Assembly: GCA_902766185.1 (NCBI GenBank)
Contig: CACXCQ010000032.1
Coordinates: 1 to 5,593 of the forward strand
Direction of reading: 5' to 3'
DNA length: 5,593 nt
DNA from: an uncultured Eubacteriales bacterium
Lineage (GTDB): Bacteria > Bacillota > Clostridia > Peptostreptococcales > Anaerovoracaceae
In this document: positions 1-4,251 of the stretch, piece after piece
Layout of the letters: each line of letters starts with the position of its first letter
How positions within the stretch are numbered: the stretch's first letter is position 1
Made by a program: the position numbers and the translations under genes
Notes under the pieces: model-generated
What the model saw: only the letters and a program-made list of their open reading frames with translations
Databases searched by the model: none
What the model was told of the DNA's origin: nothing

Positions 1-103
1 CAAGGCGAGTTTAAATTCAATGGGTACAGCGTTTTTTGGTCACATTTCACAGTCAAAAACGGAGAGCCTGAGATAGGACACCCGTCCTGCGGTTTTCCGA
101 TGG
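1..103. other. Upstream region, no assignable gene
   Basis: No gene can be assigned. Frame 3 closes at a TAA at 12-14 after only three codons (Arg-Arg-Val). Frame 2 closes at a TAG at 74-76 without recognisable homology. Either could be the tail of an upstream gene. A small hairpin, AGGAC (75-79) with GTCCT (84-88), is followed by GCGG and four T's. It could be a weak terminator of an upstream unit, but the stem is only 5 bp and the T-run is short. Frame 1 is open throughout, but it runs on into the promoter, the leader and the dtd gene, so I do not treat it as coding. Confidence 0.3.
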
Positions 104-132
104 TTGGCAGCAAAGGCAAAAGCCAGTATAAT
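104..132 (+). promoter_or_regulatory. Promoter of dtd, sigma-A type
   Basis: TTGGCA at 104-109 and a perfect TATAAT at 127-132 are separated by 17 bp. Transcription would start near 139, which leaves a leader of about 133 nt before the dtd ATG. Confidence 0.7.
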
Positions 133-138
133 GTTTTG

Positions 139-271
139 AGCGGGCCAGAGCCCGGGCGGCGCCGACGCGGAGACCCGGTGGCAAAAGCGGGCGGCCCGAA
201 CCCAACGCAACCGCGAACCCAACAAATCATCAACGCAACCCCGGCCCGCCGAGCCGGAGAAGGAGCAAAGC
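139..271 (+). promoter_or_regulatory. T-depleted 5' leader of dtd
   Basis: The predicted leader has only three T's in 133 nt (179, 227 and 230). It carries short direct repeats: CGAACCCAAC at 197-206 and 214-223, and GCAACC at 207-212 and 235-240. It ends in the ribosome-binding site AAGGAG (260-265), 6 nt before the ATG. Without T there are almost no stop codons on this strand, so frames stay open here by composition alone. I see no known riboswitch. The function is unknown. Confidence 0.5.
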
Positions 272-721
272 ATGAGAGCAGTAGTACAAAAGGTCGCCCA
301 CAGCAGCGTGAGCGTGGATGGGGAAACCAAAGGAAGCATCGGCAAAGGCCTGATGGTCCTCATCGGCGTGGAGGAAGGCGACACGCAGGAGGACGCCGCA
401 TATCTCGCCGAGAAGATCTCGAACCTGCGGATCTTCGAGGACGAGGAGGACAAACTGAATCTGTCCGTGCAGGACATCGGCGGAGAAGTGCTGGCCATAT
501 CCCAGTTCACCCTTCTGGCAGACGCGCGCAAAGGCAGGCGTCCCAGCTTTGTGAAAGCGGCCCGGCCCGAAGAGGCTGACGCCCTGTACCAGAAGGTCAT
601 CGAAGGGATCCGTAGCAAGGGGATCCACACCGAGGAAGGCGTCTTCCGGACTCACATGATGGTGGACATCTGCAACGACGGCCCGGTGACCATCCTGCTG
701 GACAGCCACAAGCAATTCTAG
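272..721 (+). CDS. dtd: D-aminoacyl-tRNA deacylase (DTD)
   Basis: This cytoplasmic homodimeric enzyme hydrolyses the ester bond between a tRNA and a wrongly attached D-amino acid, and also glycine mischarged on tRNA-Ala in this family. It recycles the tRNA and keeps D-amino acids out of protein. The 149-residue product is the usual full length for DTD1 and starts with the typical MRAVVQKV. Both active-site motifs are present: SQFTL at residues 77-81 and NDGPVT at 135-140, which includes the Gly-Pro pair (137-138) that gives chiral selectivity. The segment before the second motif (VFRTHMMVDIC) is less canonical than the more usual FGADM-type segment. The start is fixed by AAGGAG 6 nt upstream and by the family's N-terminus. 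No intrinsic terminator follows, so read-through toward the racemase gene is possible. A neighbouring racemase that may make D-amino acids is suggestive, but dtd is a general housekeeping gene. Confidence 0.95.
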   Translation: MRAVVQKVAHSSVSVDGETKGSIGKGLMVLIGVEEGDTQEDAAYLAEKISNLRIFEDEEDKLNLSVQDIGGEVLAISQFTLLADARKGRRPSFVKAARPEEADALYQKVIEGIRSKGIHTEEGVFRTHMMVDICNDGPVTILLDSHKQF

Positions 722-730
722 GCGGCGCCG

Positions 731-805
731 GCGCCCAAGCGACCCGCGTATCTGCGCCGGAGCGCCCAAGTGACCTGCGAGCGCGCCACTTGCCCAGTTG
801 GGCGC
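731..805. repeat. GC-rich direct and inverted repeats after dtd
   Basis: GCGCCCAAGCGACC (731-744) recurs as GCGCCCAAGTGACC (762-775), an offset of 31 bp, and both copies continue with similar bases. The second copy also faces an inverted TTGGGCGC at 798-805, pairing with GCGCCCAA at 762-769. A competing inner stem is CAAGTG (767-772) with CACTTG (787-792). The RNA could form a strong stem-loop at the dtd 3' end. There is no T-run after it, so it is not a standard intrinsic terminator. Confidence 0.5.
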
Positions 806-824
806 ACCCACCACGCAGAGCTCG

Positions 825-1082
825 TGTTGATTTGCTTTCCCAAAACAAAAATCAACATAAATCTTGCCTGACAAACCAGTATTGGAGACCCTGAAGGGCC
901 GGATTATGTAGATTTAAGATCGAAAATTATAGATCAACATGAAAATAAAGATTTCCGTGTTGATCCGAAAAATCCAAGAACAAATCAACACGCCCCGTCC
1001 GAAAAACGCGACCTGAACCCCGCCCGGAGACCAATATTGAAGCCCGAAATGTTGATTCAAAAAAGAGAAATGAAAATCAACA
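825..1082. repeat. Array of four 33-bp dyads, TGTTGAT-N19-ATCAACA
   Basis: Four units share one geometry: a left arm TGTTGAT, 19 bp, and a right arm ATCAACA. They lie at 825-857, 907-939, 958-990 and 1050-1082. Seven of the eight arms are exact; the left arm of the second unit is TGTAGAT (907-913). Arm pairing extends further in places, for example TGTTGATTT with AAATCAACA in the first unit. The 19-bp spacers differ in sequence but are mostly A-rich. This array fills much of the gap between dtd and the racemase promoter, and its last unit ends 5 bp before the candidate -35. It looks like a multi-site operator or upstream activator array. If dtd is read through, the units would also form four hairpins in RNA. 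Confidence 0.75.
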
Positions 1083-1087
1083 CGATA

Positions 1088-1116
1088 TGGCAATAATGCC
1101 GCTCCGGTGATATGAT
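1088..1116 (+). promoter_or_regulatory. Candidate promoter of the racemase gene
   Basis: TGGCAA (1088-1093) and TATGAT (1111-1116) are 17 bp apart, a weak sigma-A-type promoter with a start near 1123. The same TGGCA also begins a possible sigma-54-type element, with GG at 1089-1090 and GC at 1101-1102 separated by 10 bp. The -12 half reads CCGCT instead of the preferred TTGCT/A, so the sigma-54 reading is weak. Either way, a poor -35 beside the dyad array suggests dependence on an activator. Confidence 0.4.
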
Positions 1117-1255
1117 GAAACCGGGAGCAAACCCCGGGGGAGCCGATCGAACCCGGGAAGACCGGGACCGACCCCGGGAAACCCGAGAGCAAACCCGGAC
1201 GACCCCGGCGCAACGCCCCAAAAAAAGACAACCCCAGAACAGAGAGGAGAAAAAC
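1117..1255 (+). promoter_or_regulatory. Nearly T-free CCGG-rich leader of the racemase gene
   Basis: There is a single T (1147) in 139 nt. Seven self-complementary CCGG cores lie at 1121, 1134, 1153, 1162, 1174, 1195 and 1205. GAGCAAACCCCGG (1125-1137) recurs as GAGCAAACCCGG (1187-1198). Any core can pair with another, so several alternative hairpins are possible. The leader ends with the ribosome-binding site AGGAG (1245-1249), 6 nt before the ATG. An in-frame ATG at 1112 lies inside the proposed -10 element and would add 48 Arg/Pro/Glu-rich residues. I reject it as the start. Confidence 0.5.
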
Positions 1256-2341
1256 ATGTATCCCAAACTCTTGATCGACATCGATAAACTCAGAAGCAAC
1301 ATCGACGCGGTGGCTGAGATCACGAAGAGCCGTGGCGGCTGCAGCATGATGATCGTCACCAAGTGCCTTTGCGCGGACCGCAAGGTCGCCGAGATGATCG
1401 CGCAGCATCCCCGGGTGGACTACCTGGCGGATTCCCGAATCGCCAACATCAAGAAGTACCAGGACCTGGTGGAGGCCAACGGCAAGCAGAGCGTGCTGCT
1501 CCGGCTGCCCCAGATGAGCGAGATCGAGGACGTGGTTCAGTACGCGGATATCAGCTTCAATTCAGAGATGGTCACCATTGAGGCGCTGAACGATGCGGCC
1601 GCAAAGGCAGGCAAGATCCACAAGGTGGTCCTGATGGTAGATCTGGGCGACCTGCGCGAGGGAATCTTCTTCGAGAACGAGGAGGAGATCCTGGAGACGG
1701 CTGAGAAGATCCACGCCATGAAGAACGTGGAACTCTACGGCATGGGCACCAACCTGACCTGTTACGGCGCCATCATCCCCAAGAACGACAACCTCAGCGT
1801 GCTGTGCGACATCGCGGGCAAGGTCGAGCAAAGGCTGGGCATCGAGCTCAAGATGATCTCCGGCGGCAACTCCAGTTCCATCTACCTGGTGGACAAAGGC
1901 GAGCTGCCCGAAAAAATCAGCAACCTGCGTTTGGGAGAAGCCTTCCTGCTGGGCAACGACACCGCTTACGGCGCAGACCTGCCGGAGACCACCGGAGACG
2001 CTCTGCTCTGCGAAGCCCAGATCGTGGAACTGAAGACCAAGCCCTCGCTGCCCATCGGCGAAGTGGGCGTGGACGCTTTTGGACAGAAGCCGTTCTACGA
2101 AGACCGGGGAAGGATCAAAAGGGCGATCCTGGCCATCGGTCAGCAGGACACGGACCGCGACGGCATGCATCCTTTGGATGAGAAGGTGGATGTGCTGGGC
2201 GCCAGCTCCGATCACCTGATCCTCGATGTCACAAAATCCGACAAAGAATACAAGATCGGCGACACCGTGAAGTTCACTCTGGACTACGGCGCAGTGCTGC
2301 GGCTGGCCACCAGCGAGTACGTGGAGCGGGAGTACATCTAG
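1256..2341 (+). CDS. orr: Ornithine/alanine racemase family PLP enzyme
   Basis: A fold-type III, PLP-dependent amino-acid racemase of 361 residues, close to the length of clostridial ornithine racemase. That enzyme converts L- to D-ornithine as the entry to oxidative ornithine fermentation. The start MYPKLLIDIDKL matches the family, and AGGAG sits 6 nt upstream. Lys36 in the IVTK motif is the expected PLP-binding lysine. Other family-like segments are DLGDLREG (129-136), GTNLTCYGA (164-172), the phosphate-binding type GGNSSS (203-208), RLGE (225-228), DAFG (273-276) and a C-terminal SSDHLILD (317-324). It acts in the cytoplasm. The usual D-ornithine aminomutase partners are not in the window, so the substrate is inferred; another basic or neutral amino acid is possible. 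It is 218 bp upstream of an acylating aldehyde dehydrogenase that has its own promoter. The dyad array upstream suggests tight regulation. Confidence 0.78.
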   Translation: MYPKLLIDIDKLRSNIDAVAEITKSRGGCSMMIVTKCLCADRKVAEMIAQHPRVDYLADSRIANIKKYQDLVEANGKQSVLLRLPQMSEIEDVVQYADISFNSEMVTIEALNDAAAKAGKIHKVVLMVDLGDLREGIFFENEEEILETAEKIHAMKNVELYGMGTNLTCYGAIIPKNDNLSVLCDIAGKVEQRLGIELKMISGGNSSSIYLVDKGELPEKISNLRLGEAFLLGNDTAYGADLPETTGDALLCEAQIVELKTKPSLPIGEVGVDAFGQKPFYEDRGRIKRAILAIGQQDTDRDGMHPLDEKVDVLGASSDHLILDVTKSDKEYKIGDTVKFTLDYGAVLRLATSEYVEREYI

Positions 2342-2373
2342 GCCGACGCCCGAACCCGCCGCCCATAAGTACG

Positions 2374-2423
2374 ATATTCGTGCAATCCGCTGTATTGTAA
2401 AGAACCCCGCATACGAATATACT
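2374..2423 (+). promoter_or_regulatory. Promoter of the aldehyde dehydrogenase with overlapping inverted repeat
   Basis: TTGTAA (2395-2400) and TATACT (2418-2423) are 17 bp apart, giving a start near 2430. A perfect 8-bp inverted repeat, ATATTCGT (2374-2381) and ACGAATAT (2413-2420), brackets the -35. Its right arm overlaps the -10. That placement would suit a repressor operator, but no regulator gene is in view. Confidence 0.6.
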
Positions 2424-2449
2424 GAAAATGATGTCCGCGGCGCCAAGCC

Positions 2450-2526
2450 GCCGGACGGACGTGGCCGGTGCAGACAACGCCGGACGGACGCGGTCGGCGC
2501 AGACAACGCGGGCCGATGCAGACAAT
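2450..2526 (+). repeat. 29-bp tandem repeats in the dehydrogenase leader
   Basis: Unit 1 (2450-2478) and unit 2 (2479-2507) are each 29 bp. Both start GCCGGACGGACG and end GCAGACAAC, with three differences between them. A shortened third unit (2508-2526) keeps the GCAGACAA end. The array is wholly inside the transcribed leader. The unit length is not a multiple of three, so it is not expected to be translated. Confidence 0.8.
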
Positions 2527-2559
2527 GCAAAAACAAAAGAACATGGAGGATCAGTAATC

Positions 2560-3936
2560 ATGCAGAACGAAGTGGATAGCAAGGCATATATCGGTGAATA
2601 TATCCAGCGCGCCCGTGAAGCTCAGGCGAAATTCGAGAAGATGAGTCAGGAGGAAGTGGACAAGGCGGTCCAGACCATCGGCAGGGTGGTTTATGAGAAC
2701 GCCCAGTATCTGGCGGAGATCGCCGTGGAAGAGACCGGCATGGGTAATGTGGAAGACAAGTTCGCCAAGAACAGACAGAAGGCGGGCATCGTCTGGAACA
2801 ACCTCAGAGGCAAGAAGTCCAGAGGCATCCTCGACACCGATGAGACCACCGGCATCACCAGAGTGGCCAAGCCCGTTGGCGTAGTGGCGGCCATCACCCC
2901 CTGCACCAATCCCATCGTAACCCCCATGAGCAACTCCATGTTCGCTCTGAAGTGCGGCAACGCGATCATCATCACGCCGCACCATAAATCCGTGCGCTGC
3001 TCCACGAAGACTGTCGAAATGATCAATGCGGCCCTGGTCGAGCAGGGGTATCCGGAGAATCTGATCCAGATCCTGGACCAGCACTCCAGAGAAAACACCC
3101 GCAACCTGATCTCCATGGCTGACGTTGTGGTCGCTACCGGTGGCCCCGGCATGGTGACCGCGGCCTACAGCTCCGGCCGTCCGGCCCTGGGCGTAGGCGC
3201 AGGAAACGTGCAGTGCATCATCGATGAAGGATACGATTACAAGGAAGCCGTTCCGAAGATCATCAAAGGCAGGTCTTACGATTACGGCATCATCTGTTCC
3301 GCCGAGCAGTCCGTCATCTGCCCCGACGCAGAATTCGACCAGATCATGGACGAGTTCCGGGCGAACGGCGGCTTTGTCGTGGACAACGCCGAGGATCTGG
3401 AAAAGGTCCGCGTGGCTCTTTTTGAGGACGGCAGGACCAACCGCCACTCCGTTGGCCAGTCCTGCCAGAAGGTCGCCGAGCTGGGCGGCTTCGAAGTCCC
3501 CGAAGACACGAAGGTCATCGTAGCCGTTGCCGAAGGCACCGGCCTGACCGATGTGCTGGGCGGCGAGAAGATGGCCCCCGTCATCTCCGCCTATCGCTAC
3601 AGCGACCTGGACGACGCTATCCGCATCGCCGCGGAAAACCTGGAAAAGGACGGCAAGGGCCACAGCGTTTCCTTCCACACGAACAGTGAGGAACACATCG
3701 CAAAGGTCGCCGAATCCCTCTGCGTTTCCCGTTTCGTCATCAACCAGTGCAGCGCCAACAGCGCCGGCGGAAGCTACTTCAACGGCCTCAACCCCACCAA
3801 CACACTGGGCTGCGGCAGTTGGGGACACAACAGCATCAGCGAGAACCTGAACTACCATCACCTGATGAACGTCTCCCGCGTCGCCCGCTTCATGCCGGAC
3901 AACTACGTTCCTTCAGAAGAGGAACTCTGGGGCTAG
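2560..3936 (+). CDS. CoA-acylating aldehyde dehydrogenase, SucD-like
   Basis: A 458-residue cytoplasmic enzyme of the CoA-acylating aldehyde dehydrogenase group. It interconverts an aldehyde, CoA and NAD(P)+ with an acyl-CoA and NAD(P)H. The best fit from memory is clostridial succinate-semialdehyde dehydrogenase SucD. Shared features include the opening region, AKPVGVVAAITPCTNP (103-118), ATGGPGMVTAAYSSGRPALGVG (192-213), the catalytic cysteine Cys246 in GIICSAEQSV, GEKMAP (335-340), LGCGSWGHNSISENL (416-430) and a C-terminus in VPSEEELWG. Sulfoacetaldehyde and acetaldehyde dehydrogenases are relatives, so the substrate is not settled. The chosen ATG follows GGAGG (2545-2549) by 10 nt and fits the family's N-terminus. 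An in-frame ATG at 2428 lies upstream of the predicted transcript start and would translate the tandem repeats, so I reject it. A five-codon frame (2543-2557, Met-Glu-Asp-Gln-stop) covers the ribosome-binding site. The terminator at 4021-4059 could end this unit. Confidence 0.88.
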   Translation: MQNEVDSKAYIGEYIQRAREAQAKFEKMSQEEVDKAVQTIGRVVYENAQYLAEIAVEETGMGNVEDKFAKNRQKAGIVWNNLRGKKSRGILDTDETTGITRVAKPVGVVAAITPCTNPIVTPMSNSMFALKCGNAIIITPHHKSVRCSTKTVEMINAALVEQGYPENLIQILDQHSRENTRNLISMADVVVATGGPGMVTAAYSSGRPALGVGAGNVQCIIDEGYDYKEAVPKIIKGRSYDYGIICSAEQSVICPDAEFDQIMDEFRANGGFVVDNAEDLEKVRVALFEDGRTNRHSVGQSCQKVAELGGFEVPEDTKVIVAVAEGTGLTDVLGGEKMAPVISAYRYSDLDDAIRIAAENLEKDGKGHSVSFHTNSEEHIAKVAESLCVSRFVINQCSANSAGGSYFNGLNPTNTLGCGSWGHNSISENLNYHHLMNVSRVARFMPDNYVPSEEELWG

Positions 3937-3949
3937 TACCAGAACCCCG

Positions 3950-3978
3950 TTGCACAGACGTTGCAGGGATGCTATAAT
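3950..3978 (+). promoter_or_regulatory. Promoter of small RNA copy 1
   Basis: TTGCAC (3950-3955) and a perfect TATAAT (3973-3978) are 17 bp apart. The start would fall near 3985, exactly at the AGGAAAACTGAA that begins the conserved element. It lies just after the dehydrogenase stop codon. Confidence 0.7.
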
Positions 3979-3984
3979 TAAGTC

Positions 3985-4059
3985 AGGAAAACTGAACGAA
4001 TCAGTTGCCGAGTTAGGTTTATGCCGCCTTAGTCACGAGCTTTGGCGGCATTTCTTTTT
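3985..4059 (+). ncRNA. Candidate small RNA, copy 1 of a duplicated module
   Basis: A predicted RNA of about 75 nt with its own promoter and terminator. The 5' hairpin pairs AACTGA (3990-3995) with TCAGTT (4001-4006) around the loop ACGAA. An outer GG (3986-3987) faces CC (4008-4009). A short linker leads to the terminator hairpin. In copy 2 the stem, the flanking AGGAAA and the GTTGCC are identical, while the loop is different, as expected for a structured RNA. I do not recognise an Rfam family. No anti-terminator pairing is evident, and the downstream gene has its own promoter, so a free small RNA seems likelier than a riboswitch. A leader attenuator for the peptidase gene is the alternative. 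Confidence 0.55.
4021..4059 (+). terminator. Intrinsic terminator, small RNA copy 1
   Basis: An 8-bp stem of ATGCCGCC (4021-4028) with GGCGGCAT (4044-4051) closes a 15-nt loop. The T-rich tail TTTCTTTTT (4051-4059) follows, its first T being the last base of the stem. It can also end read-through transcripts from the aldehyde dehydrogenase gene. Confidence 0.85.
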
Positions 4060-4112
4060 ACAGAAATCGTGATTCGAATTCGGCCGCCCAACAGGGTGAC
4101 TGTCACTCTCAC
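4029..4112 (-). CDS. Possible small basic peptide, antisense to small RNA copy 1
   Basis: A 27-codon minus-strand frame from GTG (4112-4110) to TAA (4031-4029). AGGGAGG (4127 to 4121) sits 8 nt before the GTG. A strong minus-strand promoter (4215 to 4187) lies upstream. The peptide includes GGRIRITISVKRNAAK and has no clear membrane segment. The second module copy keeps the matching frame, GGRIRITVSVKRNAAK, with mostly synonymous differences, but it has no usable start codon there. The frame overlaps the plus-strand terminator, so conservation of that hairpin explains part of the likeness. I do not recognise the peptide. It may be a real small protein or a chance frame opposite a structured element. 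Confidence 0.25.
   Translation of the reverse strand: MRVTVTLLGGRIRITISVKRNAAKARD
4060..4090. repeat. Conserved tail beyond the terminator, copy 1
   Basis: Bases 4060-4090 match 5117-5147 without gaps. The core is AC-R-GAAA-Y-CGTGAT-Y-C. Similarity therefore extends past the end of the predicted RNA. Of ten differences between 4050 and 4089, eight fall in one triplet phase. Confidence 0.65.
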
Positions 4113-4147
4113 ACTTACCACCTCCCTTCGAACTAATCCCAGCCCTT

Positions 4148-4177
4148 CCAGTCGGCAACCTTCTATTCAGATTTCCT
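4148..4177 (-). repeat. Degenerate third copy of the 5' hairpin motif, opposite strand
   Basis: Read on the minus strand from 4177, the sequence AGGAAATCTGAA then GGTTGCCGA parallels AGGAAAACTGAA then AGTTGCCGA of small RNA copy 1, with similar spacing. The perfect stem is lost; AATC can still pair with GGTT. It begins 10 nt after a minus-strand -10 box. No terminator hairpin follows in the same register. Confidence 0.5.
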
Positions 4178-4186
4178 GATATTGGA

Positions 4187-4215
4187 AGCATACCACATAT
4201 TGATTTTAATGTCAA
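4187..4215 (-). promoter_or_regulatory. Minus-strand promoter, consensus -35
   Basis: On the minus strand a perfect TTGACA (4215 to 4210) and TATGCT (4192 to 4187) are 17 bp apart. The start would be near 4180. It overlaps the plus-strand prepilin peptidase promoter, so the two may exclude each other. Its transcript would run antisense into small RNA copy 1. Confidence 0.6.
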
Positions 4216-4228
4216 TAAATGGTACAAT
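4200..4228 (+). promoter_or_regulatory. Promoter of the prepilin peptidase gene
   Basis: TTGATT (4200-4205) and TACAAT (4223-4228) are 17 bp apart, giving a start near 4235 and a leader of only about 17 nt. A short inverted repeat, ATTGA (4199-4203) and TCAAT (4212-4216), spans the -35 and may be an operator. It is interleaved with the opposing minus-strand promoter. Confidence 0.6.
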
Positions 4229-4251
4229 GCTGAACCAAGGGGGACGCAACC

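Noticed and set aside
1..14. C-terminal end of a RelA/SpoT gene, which often precedes dtd in Firmicutes
   Set aside because: Only three codons before a stop are visible, far too little to support a call.
1..579. Long open + strand frame across the dtd promoter, leader and gene start
   Set aside because: It overlaps a clear promoter and the convincing dtd gene in another frame; T depletion explains the lack of stops.
825..1082. CRISPR array
   Set aside because: The repeated part is only 7-9 bp arms of a dyad with variable interiors and irregular gaps (50, 18, 59 bp), not a direct repeat with uniform spacers; no cas genes are seen.
1112..1255. In-frame N-terminal extension of the racemase from ATG at 1112
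   Set aside because: The ATG lies within the proposed -10 box, the 48 added residues are low-complexity Arg/Pro/Glu, and the T-free composition alone keeps the frame open. ATG 1256 has a proper ribosome-binding site and the family N-terminus.
2543..2557. Five-codon upstream frame (Met-Glu-Asp-Gln-stop) before the dehydrogenase
   Set aside because: It contains the ribosome-binding site itself and has none of its own; probably chance.
2428..2559. In-frame N-terminal extension of the aldehyde dehydrogenase from ATG at 2428
   Set aside because: It precedes the predicted transcript start and would translate 29-bp non-triplet repeats; ATG 2560 has GGAGG upstream and fits SucD-like proteins.
2551..3861. 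Long minus-strand open frame opposite the aldehyde dehydrogenase
   Set aside because: It mirrors the third-position GC bias of a well-supported gene, with no family resemblance of its own.
3985..4059. Riboswitch controlling the prepilin peptidase gene
   Set aside because: No anti-terminator pairing is visible, the fold does not match a class I know, and the gene has its own promoter after the terminator. It remains a weaker alternative.
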